From positions 558,001 through 622,000 of the forward strand of contig NZ_JAVJQO010000004.1 of assembly GCF_040218225.1 (NCBI RefSeq): DNA of 64,000 bases, in the 5' to 3' direction. The position numbers and the translations under genes are program-made. Positions 50,592 through 59,951 of this stretch are shown piece by piece (within the stretch, counting starts at the first letter, position 1; each line of letters starts with the position of its first letter). The notes beneath the pieces were generated by a model that worked only from the letters and a program-made list of their open reading frames with translations, did not search any database and was not told where the DNA came from. This stretch comes from Gracilimonas sp. (lineage in GTDB: Bacteria > Bacteroidota > Rhodothermia > Balneolales > Balneolaceae).

Positions 50592-53522
50592 ATGTTCATG
50601 AAGACGTTTTGTACGACTGCTTTATTGATTTTTGCAGGCTTTCTTTCCGGTTTAAAGGCGCAAAATGTGTCTTCTGATTCGTTGTATAATCTGGCACATG
50701 ATTTATACCGTCAGGGGGAGTACGGACAGGCAGCGGACATATTTAAAGAGGCGGCGGAAAGCTATCTGGCGATGGGTGATTCAGTGGAGTGGGCAGGTGC
50801 AATTTTAAGGCAGGGAGACGCTTTATTGAATCAGGGAGAAGTACGGAAAGGAGAAGAGTTATTTCTTTTTGTACATACTAATGAGCCCCAAAATGCGGAA
50901 GCTTCATTAAAAGCCAATCTATATAAAAACCTGGGAAGGGTGTACCGGGAGTTAGAGCAATATGAAAAATCAACTCACTATTACAGGAAAAGTATAGAAT
51001 TTGCCGCGACTACCGGAGACTCCGTACTTATTGGGCAATTAACCAATAATATTTCATACCCTTATTTATACTCTGGAGATTATGAACGCGCCTTTTCCAA
51101 TCAGAAAAAAGCTAAAGAAATTTATGAATCACTCGGGGAAGACTATCGCCTTTCCTTTGTCTTGAATGGAATGTTTTTGACGCTCAGGGATTTAGGGCTT
51201 TATGCACAGGCGAACCAATATATACGGCAGAGCATGTCGCTGAGAGAAGATATTGGAAACCCCAACCTCCTGGATGTAGCCTATCACAATATGGCAGCTA
51301 GCCACAATGACCTGGGCAGACCCGATAGTGCTATTATTTATTATGGCAAATCGCTGGAACTATCTCGTATGCTGGAAAACCCATACGATATTACGCAGAC
51401 GCTCATTAATATTGGGATGTTGTATGAGCGTTCCGGAGATTACGACAATGCCTTGTCTTATTATAACGAAGCACTCGAAACCAATTATCAAACCGAGCGC
51501 CCGGTTTCTATTGCCAATAATCTGAAACGACTTGCTGAAGTTGCAGTTCAAAACGATGATTTTAGCAACGCCGAAAACTTTTACAGCGAAGCATTGACCT
51601 GGATGAAAAAGGCGGATGCTCCTCAGGAATTAGCGGGCCTTTATCTGGATATTGCGGAGCTGAAATTAGACCAAGAGGAGTTTGAGGATGCCAGAAAATA
51701 TGTAGCAGAGGCAAAAAACACCTTTGAAGAAAGTTATATGCCCTTGGCATATCAGGCGCATAATGTGCTTGGGGAAATCTATAATGCAGAGGGCAAACTC
51801 AGAGAGAGCTTGGGGGAATACCGCCGGGTATACAATTTATATTCTAATCAGGGAATCGTTTCAAAAATAAAGCCGGCTATGAACCTGGCAAGAGCCTATA
51901 GCAGGGTCGGGTCAGACAGTGCCTTTGTTTTAGCCAGTGAATCATTCACTCTTATTGATTCTATTCGCACCAATGTATCAGGCCTAACTTTCAGAGCTGG
52001 GTTTTTCCGTGATTACGCCGGGTTTTATAATGAAGTGGCATCCTGGTATATCACCCAGAAAAATAACCCGGTGAAGGCTTTTGAACTGGTTGAGGCAGCA
52101 AAAGCACGGGTATTAATGGATGAGTTAGCTGAAGCCCGTGAAAAAGTATACGAAACGCTGGATGAAGCAACACTCATCAGAAAACAACAGAAAGCCAAGC
52201 AAATAGACCGGCTTTATACCCAACTTGAACAGGCTGATTCTAAACAGGAAGCAACGTCGATCAGGAGAGAGCTCAAGGACCTTGAATTTGAATACCAATC
52301 CTTTCTGAATGAACTTCATGAAAATAGCCGGGAGTTAAAAAGCTTTGATTACCCAAAGCCAGTTACACTCAACGAAGTGCAAGACTGGTTGAATGAAGAA
52401 ACGGCTGTTATAGAATATGCCTTTACAAGTTCAGGGATGATCAGAATTGTGACCACGCATGATGATATTTCAGCCACATATACAGACTCGGTACAATCAT
52501 TGAATGCCCGAACCTTTTTCACCGAGACCGTCAGGGGATTCCGCGAATCCATAACGGGTGAAAAAGAAAAGGGTGTTATCTTTGAACAAGGATCTAACTT
52601 GTATGATTTTTTGATTCCTTCAATTGAAGAAATGGGTGGCACTAGAATTTCTAATCTGGTGGTTATTCCCGATGGACCTTTGAGCTTTCTGCCCTTTGAA
52701 GCCTTAAGCAGGAACTCCCGCTTTTTGATTGAGGACTTTCATGTTAAATATTTGCCTTCTGCATCCATTTATTCTTTTATACAAGCTCCTCATAGAGATT
52801 CGGAGTTTGATTTATTGGCTTTGGCGGGGTCCGGTTTTGAAAGCGAACAAAGTAGTGCTTATCCAGCCCGTTCACAGGCTTCTTTTGCCTCTCTTCCTTC
52901 TACTTTACTGGAAGTGGATTCTATTTCCGTGAATTTCAGCAAAGTCAAAATTCTAAAGAACGATGATGTGACCGAGGCTACGCTGAAGTCTCATGATTTA
53001 AGCTCGTATCGTTTTCTTCATTTCGCCACACATGCCAATGTTGATGAAAGCAACCCATTCCGAAGCGGTCTTATACTTTCGAAGAAAACAGATGTCGAAT
53101 CCCTTTTTGGGGAAGATGGGCACTTGAACAGCCGAGAAATTTCAAACCTGAAATTGAATGCCGACCTGGTCACTCTTAGCGCCTGCAACACAGGTATGGG
53201 GAAGCAGGTAACCGGAGAAGGTTTGATTGGTTTACAGCGTTCTTTTCTCTCAGCAGGTGCTTCTTCGGTGATGGTAAGTCTTTGGTCAGTTTTTGACCGA
53301 AGTACGTCGGTGTTTATGTCTAACTTTTACCGCAGCATGCTGTCTCATCAGCGGGAAGATTATGGAATGTGGAACCAAACCCTGAACTGGTTTGGAATGT
53401 ATGAGCACCCCATGATTGATTATAAAGCCAAAGCTATTCGTGATGCCAAGCTGGCGATGATCGATCACCCTTATTATAACCACCCGGTGTACTGGGCTCC
53501 GTTCATTCTGATAGGTAAATAA
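50592..53522 (+). CDS. TPR-CHAT caspase-like protein
   Basis: The 976-aa protein has a signal peptide-like start (ALLIFAGFLSGLKAQ), TPR repeats from about 30 to 470, a coiled-coil helix (about 510-580), and a C-terminal CHAT domain with the catalytic His in FLHFATHANVDESNPFRSGL and the catalytic Cys in VTLSACNTGMGKQVTGEGL. CHAT proteases belong to the caspase clan. Export to the periplasm is indicated by the signal. A 45-aa peptide gene is divergent to it, and a sigma factor gene lies 2.6 kb downstream, a pairing seen in other genomes. Confidence 0.92.
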   Translation: MFMKTFCTTALLIFAGFLSGLKAQNVSSDSLYNLAHDLYRQGEYGQAADIFKEAAESYLAMGDSVEWAGAILRQGDALLNQGEVRKGEELFLFVHTNEPQNAEASLKANLYKNLGRVYRELEQYEKSTHYYRKSIEFAATTGDSVLIGQLTNNISYPYLYSGDYERAFSNQKKAKEIYESLGEDYRLSFVLNGMFLTLRDLGLYAQANQYIRQSMSLREDIGNPNLLDVAYHNMAASHNDLGRPDSAIIYYGKSLELSRMLENPYDITQTLINIGMLYERSGDYDNALSYYNEALETNYQTERPVSIANNLKRLAEVAVQNDDFSNAENFYSEALTWMKKADAPQELAGLYLDIAELKLDQEEFEDARKYVAEAKNTFEESYMPLAYQAHNVLGEIYNAEGKLRESLGEYRRVYNLYSNQGIVSKIKPAMNLARAYSRVGSDSAFVLASESFTLIDSIRTNVSGLTFRAGFFRDYAGFYNEVASWYITQKNNPVKAFELVEAAKARVLMDELAEAREKVYETLDEATLIRKQQKAKQIDRLYTQLEQADSKQEATSIRRELKDLEFEYQSFLNELHENSRELKSFDYPKPVTLNEVQDWLNEETAVIEYAFTSSGMIRIVTTHDDISATYTDSVQSLNARTFFTETVRGFRESITGEKEKGVIFEQGSNLYDFLIPSIEEMGGTRISNLVVIPDGPLSFLPFEALSRNSRFLIEDFHVKYLPSASIYSFIQAPHRDSEFDLLALAGSGFESEQSSAYPARSQASFASLPSTLLEVDSISVNFSKVKILKNDDVTEATLKSHDLSSYRFLHFATHANVDESNPFRSGLILSKKTDVESLFGEDGHLNSREISNLKLNADLVTLSACNTGMGKQVTGEGLIGLQRSFLSAGASSVMVSLWSVFDRSTSVFMSNFYRSMLSHQREDYGMWNQTLNWFGMYEHPMIDYKAKAIRDAKLAMIDHPYYNHPVYWAPFILIGK

Positions 53523-53558
53523 AAAACGCTCCGCACGCTCTGCGTCGGAGCGTTTTTT
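53521..53558. terminator. Bidirectional terminator after the CHAT gene
   Basis: AAAAAACGCTCCG and CGGAGCGTTTTTT form the stem around CACGCTCTGCGT. A related GC-rich sequence (CGCTCTGCGTCGGGGC) recurs at about 53623. Confidence 0.88.
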
Positions 53559-53676
53559 AAAACCCGATATCTAACTCTGAACAAAGAGGGCTCAAGTTAG
53601 AAGTTCTCTTACCTTGCTCCGATCGCTCTGCGTCGGGGCAGAAGAGATCAAAGTTTGGCGTTGGATGTTCTTTGTT

Positions 53677-55308
53677 CTACCGAGGATCAACCTGTGTCTT
53701 TTCGATGAACTCCTGATTATCTACTTGAGGGCGTTCAGGGGAATTGGCTAATAATGCTGTTAGGTTATACACTAAATGGGTTCTCTTCAGATAAGGCTCA
53801 AAGGTTATTTTTTCGATGTGATCCTGCGGGCGGTGATAATCTTCGTGCGTTCCATTAAAGAAAAACACAAAAGGCACACCAAGTCGCCCAAAGTTCCAGT
53901 GGTCACTTCTTCGGTAAAACTGGTTTGGATCTTCAAGGTCGTTATATCGATCGCTGAGAACTAAGTTTGGTCCCATTACATTGGCCATTTTAGTAAGGCT
54001 GTCCATCTGAGAGGAAATAATTTTTCCACCAATGATATAAACATAGCTGCTGTCTGCACCCTGATGTTCAGGATCTACGCGACCAATCATGTCGATGTTA
54101 ATATTAGCTACCGTATTATCAATGGAAAAAATGGGGTGGTCTGAATAATAACGAGAACCCAGAAGTCCCTTTTCCTCTCCTGAAACACTTAAAAATAAGA
54201 CACTCCTTTTTGGTCCAACACCGGCAGCTTTTGCTTCAGCCATGGCTTGCGCAGTATGCAGGGTTGCTACGGTTCCACTTCCATCGTCATCGGCACCATT
54301 GTAAATGTTGTCGCCGGTTGAGTCTGGCTGGCCAACTCCAACATGATCATAATGTGCACTTAGAACCACAATTTCATCTTTAAGCTCTGGGTCGCTGCCT
54401 TCCAGTAAGGCCACTACGTTTTTGGTGTGAACCGTATTCTGATTAACAACTGGATGATGATGCAGGGTTTGTCCATCTAATAATTTTGCCTGGAAGGATG
54501 CAGGCTCTGCTAAAATTTTGCTTTGGGTTTCAGCTAAAGCTTCCAGGCTTTTTAATCCCAGCATCTGAGCGCCTAATTCTGGGTGGACTCGATTAAATGC
54601 TGGTGATGTGCTTCCGTCATCTTCCTGTAAATATTTGAGGTTTAATCCCTGTCCGCGCCCAAAATAGTTTTGGCGGGTTTTGGATTCCTGAATGTAGTCT
54701 GTAGTGTCAGTTCCAACAACCAGAATAGTACCAATAGCGCCGCCAGAAGTTAATGCTCTTTGCAAATACTGCATATTGGTACTGGACTGATTATATAGTA
54801 CAAAAAGCCACTTTCCTGAAAGGTCTTCCGGGTAATGATTGATGCCTTCAGCTTCGTTGAACATTCCGGCTCCAGCAAAAACAATGGGGCCATTTACGCT
54901 ATCACTTCCGGCAAAAAGGGTAACAAAATTCCCTATTTGCTGAGTGTTATGAATAGAGTTGTCAACAACTTCGTCACCCTTTGTTAGTCGATAGGTGATT
55001 TGATCAACGGCGGGTTGGGTAAGTTCGTAATGCTGGAAATAAGAATTATCATCACCAACAGGTTTTAAGCCGATTTCAGCATATCGTTTGGACAAATATC
55101 GTGCAGCTTTTTCCTCGCCAATGGTTCCGGTTTCTCGTCCCTGGAGGGAGTCATGTGCTAGCACAGCTAAGTCGCTATAGAGCCTGTCCTTGGTAATTTC
55201 ATTAGAAAACGAATAGATGGTTGGAGGAGGAGTTTCAGGCCCTGTTTTGAAGATGCTGCAAGCAGAAAAAGTGAGGGCTAGTAAAAAGAGAAGTGCTTTA
55301 TTGGTCAT
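53677..55308 (-). CDS. M28 family zinc aminopeptidase, lipoprotein
   Basis: I start at the ATG at 55308 (MTNKALLFLLALTFSACS), where a lipobox follows at once; the longer frame overlaps scpA. The 543-aa protein has a PA-type insert (about 130-230) and the M28 metal ligands: VVLSAHYDHVGVG, NGADDDGSGTVATL, SVSGEEKGLLGSRYY, NIDMIGRVD, and the distal His in NGTHEDYHRPQDHIEKI. It would trim peptides in the periplasm. It lies 13 bp after scpA. Confidence 0.93.
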   Translation of the reverse strand: MTNKALLFLLALTFSACSIFKTGPETPPPTIYSFSNEITKDRLYSDLAVLAHDSLQGRETGTIGEEKAARYLSKRYAEIGLKPVGDDNSYFQHYELTQPAVDQITYRLTKGDEVVDNSIHNTQQIGNFVTLFAGSDSVNGPIVFAGAGMFNEAEGINHYPEDLSGKWLFVLYNQSSTNMQYLQRALTSGGAIGTILVVGTDTTDYIQESKTRQNYFGRGQGLNLKYLQEDDGSTSPAFNRVHPELGAQMLGLKSLEALAETQSKILAEPASFQAKLLDGQTLHHHPVVNQNTVHTKNVVALLEGSDPELKDEIVVLSAHYDHVGVGQPDSTGDNIYNGADDDGSGTVATLHTAQAMAEAKAAGVGPKRSVLFLSVSGEEKGLLGSRYYSDHPIFSIDNTVANINIDMIGRVDPEHQGADSSYVYIIGGKIISSQMDSLTKMANVMGPNLVLSDRYNDLEDPNQFYRRSDHWNFGRLGVPFVFFFNGTHEDYHRPQDHIEKITFEPYLKRTHLVYNLTALLANSPERPQVDNQEFIEKTQVDPR

Positions 55309-55321
55309 TGAAGTATTTAGG

Positions 55322-56065
55322 TTAGTTAGCGCCAATGATTTCATCCACCGGCTTAAGGTCTATGTAAAATTTGGTTGGGTCTTCTTCGAGAAACAAGTTG
55401 ATTTGTTGCTCTTTAATCATCTCTAAAACAGCAAGAAAAGTAACGACCACATAAATTTTGTTTTTCAGGGATGAGCAGACTTCCATAAAGGTTTGCCGGC
55501 CGTGTTCCTGCAAGCGATTAAGTACAAATTCTGCCTGCTCTTCAACAGTTGTACTTACTTTTTCTACATGGTGTACAATGTTTTTGCGTTCAATATCCTG
55601 CAGTACTTTTTTGAAGGCGGCAATCAGGTCAAACATAGTCACATCCTGCAGGGCTTCACCGGTAGCTTGCTGTTCTACATCATCTGCTTCAGGATAACCC
55701 CGCATGTATTGCTTTCGGACTTCTTCGTCCATATCGGCCATTTTTTCCGACATTTCCTTATACCGTTTGTATTCCAGAAGTCGCTGCACAAGCTCATAAC
55801 GGGGATCTGATTCATCCATCTCCTCATCATCAGCATCTTCCCGTGGGAGCATCATTTTGGCTTTGATCGACATTAACATACTGGCCATCAAAATAAACTC
55901 ACTGGCTACATCCAAATCCAGTTCTTCGAGCATATGGATGTAATCCAGAAATTGTTTGGTGATGTAAGAAATGGGGATGTTATAAATATCCAGCTCGTCT
56001 TTTTTTATAAAGAAGAGAAGCAGGTCAAGCGGGCCTTCAAAATTATTTAGCTGTACGCGATACAT
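55322..56065 (-). CDS. scpA: Segregation and condensation protein A
   Basis: ScpA is the kleisin that bridges SMC heads with ScpB. The 247-aa protein has the characteristic start YRVQLNNFEGPLDLLLFFIKKDELDIYNIPISYIT, then LDVASEFILMASMLMSIKAKMMLP, and the C-terminal winged helix (VVVTFLAVLEMIKEQQINL). scpB is not visible here. The M28 peptidase gene follows in the same direction. Confidence 0.96.
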   Translation of the reverse strand: MYRVQLNNFEGPLDLLLFFIKKDELDIYNIPISYITKQFLDYIHMLEELDLDVASEFILMASMLMSIKAKMMLPREDADDEEMDESDPRYELVQRLLEYKRYKEMSEKMADMDEEVRKQYMRGYPEADDVEQQATGEALQDVTMFDLIAAFKKVLQDIERKNIVHHVEKVSTTVEEQAEFVLNRLQEHGRQTFMEVCSSLKNKIYVVVTFLAVLEMIKEQQINLFLEEDPTKFYIDLKPVDEIIGAN

Positions 56066-56162
56066 AGCTTAAAACTACAGTGTTAGAAACTAAATTTCTT
56101 TATTTTCTTTTCTTTGGCGAATGTTATTTTAGATTTCATTTAATTTAGGCAAAATTAAGGGC

Positions 56163-56708
56163 ATGGATTATTCAAAATTTGTAGATGCCGTATTGGATCG
56201 TGATGAAGCAACAATCACTGAGCAGGTGAATGTTATCACTCCTGTGCTTATCAAATTCTTAACGGTCAGGCTGGATGCTTCAATCCATAACGCCCAGGAT
56301 TGCGCACAAAATACACTCCTGATTGCGGTAGAAAAAATCAGAGAGGACAAGATAACCAACCCGGATGCCGTAATAAACTACCTGTTTACCACTGCAAAAC
56401 ACGAATATTTTAAACAGCTTTCCAAAGACCGTGAGATCAACTATGAGGAGCTCCCGGAGCACCATTCTGATAAGGCTGATCAGCTAAATCGACTGCTTGA
56501 TAATGAGAAAATGAACATATTAAAACGCTGTATGGAGGCGTTAAAGGCTGATTACAGAAAATACATCGAATATTGGTTCCAGAACCCAGACTTTGAAACT
56601 TCGGTTGTCGCAGATCACTTTAATATTTCTGTAAGCAATGCCTGGACAAAGAAACATCGGGTTATAAATGCACTGAAAGAGTGCTTCGAAAAAAAAATTA
56701 AACTTTAA
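56163..56708 (+). CDS. RNA polymerase sigma factor, sigma-70 (ECF-like)
   Basis: The 181-aa protein has a region-2 segment (NAQDCAQNTLLIAVEKI, then VINYLFTTAKHEYFK) and a C-terminal region-4 helix-turn-helix (ETSVVADHFNISVSNAWTKKHRVINALKECF). Sequence is diverged from classical ECF factors. The following gene for a membrane-bound TPR protein, 74 bp downstream, is the probable anti-sigma or partner protein. Its targets are unknown. Confidence 0.85.
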   Translation: MDYSKFVDAVLDRDEATITEQVNVITPVLIKFLTVRLDASIHNAQDCAQNTLLIAVEKIREDKITNPDAVINYLFTTAKHEYFKQLSKDREINYEELPEHHSDKADQLNRLLDNEKMNILKRCMEALKADYRKYIEYWFQNPDFETSVVADHFNISVSNAWTKKHRVINALKECFEKKIKL

Positions 56709-56782
56709 CTGTAAGGAATTGTCTTTTCATCGCTCTAACTATATGAGATCAGAATGTATTTATAGAATACATTCTGTAATAA

Positions 56783-57604
56783 ATGAAAAGCTTTAGTATG
56801 GAAAACTCGAGAGAACTAGAAATCAGACAACAAATAGATGCCTATTTAAAGGGCCGGCTTTCGGAGGAAGAGATTCAGGCTCTGTGGAATGAGTTCGCCA
56901 AGAACCCTGAACTGCTGAATGTTCTTGAAATTGAAGTAAATGTAAAAGAACTGATTGAAAGAGAAGCCCTTAATTCAAAAGGTAGCTCAGGCAAGGCAAC
57001 GATCAACAGGCTTCCATCCTGGACTTGGCATGCAGCAGCAGCTGCTGTTCTGGCATTTATCGCCCTGGTACAGATATTCAGAATAGAAACACCCACACAG
57101 ATGGATCAGTTTGTGGTGCAGCGTATTGGCCCTGATCAGGTTGAAACATCAGACGGAGTTCGTGCCAAGGATATGAGGATTACGACGGCCGACTCTTTAC
57201 TGAATTTAGGTTTTGAAGCTATAGTGTCCGGAAATGAAGATCGTGCCATAGAATTGTTTGATGAAGTAATCAACAGGTTTGATGAAGAGCCTTATGGATC
57301 GAAAGCATTTTTGAATAAGGGGATAATTCTCTATAACGAATCTGATTATGAGGCGGCTATAGAGTCATTCAGGGAGGCCACAGAACGTGTTCAGGATAGC
57401 CGCATGATTTTAGAAAAAGCCTACTGGTATCTTGGAAATGCTCTCGTTAACGTGGGCGAACTCGAAGAAGCGCAAAAAGCTGTATTTGAGGCTTATCAGT
57501 TGGAAGGAGTATTTCGAAATCCCGCTTTCCGTTTGTTGAAAAAACTAAGTGATGATCTGGGAAGTTCAGACTACGAAGGATTTGATGCTCAGCAGTTAGA
57601 ATAA
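56783..57604 (+). CDS. Membrane-anchored TPR protein, probable sigma-factor partner
   Basis: The 273-aa protein has an N-terminal cytoplasmic helical part (about 1-60, EIRQQIDAYLKGRLSEEEIQALWNEF, like anti-sigma zinc-finger-less domains), one transmembrane helix (about 77-97, WTWHAAAAAVLAFIALVQIF), and periplasmic TPR repeats (about 140-250, ending AVFEAYQLEG). ATG at 56798 is an alternative start. The topology suits an anti-sigma factor that senses periplasmic signals through TPRs. Confidence 0.75.
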   Translation: MKSFSMENSRELEIRQQIDAYLKGRLSEEEIQALWNEFAKNPELLNVLEIEVNVKELIEREALNSKGSSGKATINRLPSWTWHAAAAAVLAFIALVQIFRIETPTQMDQFVVQRIGPDQVETSDGVRAKDMRITTADSLLNLGFEAIVSGNEDRAIELFDEVINRFDEEPYGSKAFLNKGIILYNESDYEAAIESFREATERVQDSRMILEKAYWYLGNALVNVGELEEAQKAVFEAYQLEGVFRNPAFRLLKKLSDDLGSSDYEGFDAQQLE

Positions 57605-57612
57605 AATCTTTA

Positions 57613-59868
57613 TTAGTCACGGTGTACCTTGGGTATTGGCTCTGAGCCTTCTTTCATATGATTCATTAAAAAGTCATGAGCACTCAGCTTTGAGTCTCCT
57701 TTTTCCTTCTGAGCTCGCTGGTAGGTACCGTCTTCAAGTAAAAGCCACCGCTGTTTATTGTCATTGAAATAGATATTGATGACAAACTGAAGGTATTTTT
57801 TTAGCTCAGTCTTTTCTATAGGTGTGATGGCCTCAACCCGTGCATCAAGATTGCGGTGCATCCAGTCAGCCGACCCAATGAAGTATTTGTGCTCACCGCC
57901 ATGATGAAAGTAATAGATGCGGGAATGTTCAAGATAGCGACCAATAATAGAATGTACGGTGATGTTTTCACTTAGATCTTTTTTGCCAGGAATAAGCCGG
58001 CAAACACCACGAACAATCAGGTCAATTTTAACCCCAACCTGAGAGGCTTCATACAACTTTTGGATAATCAAGGGATCTTCCAGGCTGTTCATTTTTGCTA
58101 TGATGCGGGCTGGATTTCCTTTTTGAGCTTCCTTGACTTCTTTTTCAATCAGCACATTCATCTGCTTGCGCATATGGTTCGGCGCCACCAATAATTTCTC
58201 AAAAGTTTGGTCAGGAGCATATCCGGTAAGCAAATTGAAAATGTCGGTTACGTCTGAAGTAATCTTTTCATCACAGGTGAAAAGAGCCAGATCCTCATAA
58301 AGTTGAGCTGTATCAGGATGGTAATTTCCGGTTCCAATGTGACAATAGGTTTTAAGTCCATCGCTTTCTTCACGGACTACCATGGTAAGCTTGGTGTGAA
58401 TTTTAAGGCCTGGAATTCCATAGGCCACGTGAACACCAAAGTTTTCCAGCTTCTGCGCCCAGTTAATATTTCGCTCTTCGTCAAAACGCGCTTTAATCTC
58501 AACCAGAACAACCACCTGTTTGCCTTCTTCAGCAGCATTCATAAGAGAATGCATTAATGGGGAGTCTTTGGAAGTACGGTATAAAGTCTGTTTGATTGCA
58601 AGCACTTTGGGGTCCCGGGCAGCCTCCTCAACAAACCGCTGAGTCGAAAGCTCAAAACTGTGGTATGGATGATGAACCATGAAGTCGCCTTTCTTAATGA
58701 CTTCAAAAATACTGGGTATTTCCTCTTCCGGATTATGCTTGAGTGAAGGGTGCAAAACCGGGTTCCAAACGCGCTCTTTAAGTCGATTAAATCCGCTGAG
58801 TTTGGCAATTTCCATGGAGTCTGCCAATCCGATGGTGCCTTTCATCTCATATACATCCTGCCAGTTGATGTTCAGGTTTTTGATGAGATATTTCTTGAGA
58901 TGTTTAGGCATTTCAGCGTCAATCTCTAATCTCACAATTTCAGCAAACTTTCGTTCCCGCAGTTCATCTTCAATTGTTTCCAGCAGATCTTCTGCCTCTT
59001 CTTCATTTCGATCTACGGAGGCGTTTCGGGTGACCCGGAACATATGAGCGGAAAGCACTTTCATGCCCGGAAAAAAGTGATCCATTTTCTCCCGGATTAT
59101 ATCTTCAATAGGGACAAGAATTACCTTGTTTCCTTTTCTGTGAACCTGTACAAAACGGTTTCGGTTTGCCGGAATCTTAAGCCGTGCAAAAGATTTTTCT
59201 TTCGTTCTGGGATTGACCAATTCAATAGCAAAAGAAAGGCTTTTGTTAGAGATAAAAGGGAAGGGATGAGATTCATCAACCGCGAGAGGGGTTACAATTG
59301 GATAAACCTGCTTCTGGAAATAACGGTCACTCACACTTTTTTGATAATCTGTAAGATCGTTATAAGACTTTATGTGAATGCCCTTATCAGAAAGCTTGGG
59401 TACCAAATCTTCGAAGAAGCAGCCTCGGTAGGCTTCAATCATATTGTGCACTTCATGCCGTACGGATTTGAGCTGATCAGATGGAGTCATTCCATCAACA
59501 GAAAGTTCTTTAACCCCCGCAAGAAGCTGACGCTTCAACCCGCCTACACGCTTCTGGAAAAACTCATCCAGGTTTGAACAAACGATCGACAAAAACTTAA
59601 CACGCTCAAGAACTTTGTTTTTCTCATTCTGAGCTTCAGCCAACACACGCTCATTGAATTTCAGCCAACTCATTTCGTAGTTGAAAAAATAATCACTCCC
59701 AAAGATTTTCAGATTGCTGGATCTCAAGTCTTTATGCATACCCTTTTGTTTGAGGATTTCATTCTTTTTGGGATTGGCTCTTTTCTTGGCAATCTTCGAT
59801 TTTTCTTTCACCGATGGGTCAAAGTTTACTTCATCGGGCGATAACGAGGTCTTTTTCATAGAAAGCAT
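57613..59868 (-). CDS. ppk1: Polyphosphate kinase 1
   Basis: PPK1 makes polyphosphate from ATP. The 751-aa protein has a 40-residue basic extension, then the N domain (YFFNYEMSWLKFNERVLAEA), the head, and the C domains with the phosphohistidine region GIPGLKIHTKLTMVVR and CHIGTGNYHPDTAQLYEDL, then VRGVCRLIPG, HSRIYYFHHGG and SADWMHRNLDARVE. The start may also be the ATG at 59859. It is convergent with the TPR partner gene. Confidence 0.97.
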   Translation of the reverse strand: MLSMKKTSLSPDEVNFDPSVKEKSKIAKKRANPKKNEILKQKGMHKDLRSSNLKIFGSDYFFNYEMSWLKFNERVLAEAQNEKNKVLERVKFLSIVCSNLDEFFQKRVGGLKRQLLAGVKELSVDGMTPSDQLKSVRHEVHNMIEAYRGCFFEDLVPKLSDKGIHIKSYNDLTDYQKSVSDRYFQKQVYPIVTPLAVDESHPFPFISNKSLSFAIELVNPRTKEKSFARLKIPANRNRFVQVHRKGNKVILVPIEDIIREKMDHFFPGMKVLSAHMFRVTRNASVDRNEEEAEDLLETIEDELRERKFAEIVRLEIDAEMPKHLKKYLIKNLNINWQDVYEMKGTIGLADSMEIAKLSGFNRLKERVWNPVLHPSLKHNPEEEIPSIFEVIKKGDFMVHHPYHSFELSTQRFVEEAARDPKVLAIKQTLYRTSKDSPLMHSLMNAAEEGKQVVVLVEIKARFDEERNINWAQKLENFGVHVAYGIPGLKIHTKLTMVVREESDGLKTYCHIGTGNYHPDTAQLYEDLALFTCDEKITSDVTDIFNLLTGYAPDQTFEKLLVAPNHMRKQMNVLIEKEVKEAQKGNPARIIAKMNSLEDPLIIQKLYEASQVGVKIDLIVRGVCRLIPGKKDLSENITVHSIIGRYLEHSRIYYFHHGGEHKYFIGSADWMHRNLDARVEAITPIEKTELKKYLQFVINIYFNDNKQRWLLLEDGTYQRAQKEKGDSKLSAHDFLMNHMKEGSEPIPKVHRD

Positions 59869-59951
59869 TCATTAATTAGCATGCGCATTTCGCATTAAAA
59901 CTAAGTATAATTCTGTAAACTTAGCGTTAACAATTAGACTAATCTTACAAC

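Noticed and set aside
53523-53640. Two CGCTCTGCGTCGG copies as a mobile repeat
   Set aside because: One copy is simply the loop of the terminator after the CHAT gene; two short matches are not enough to claim an element.
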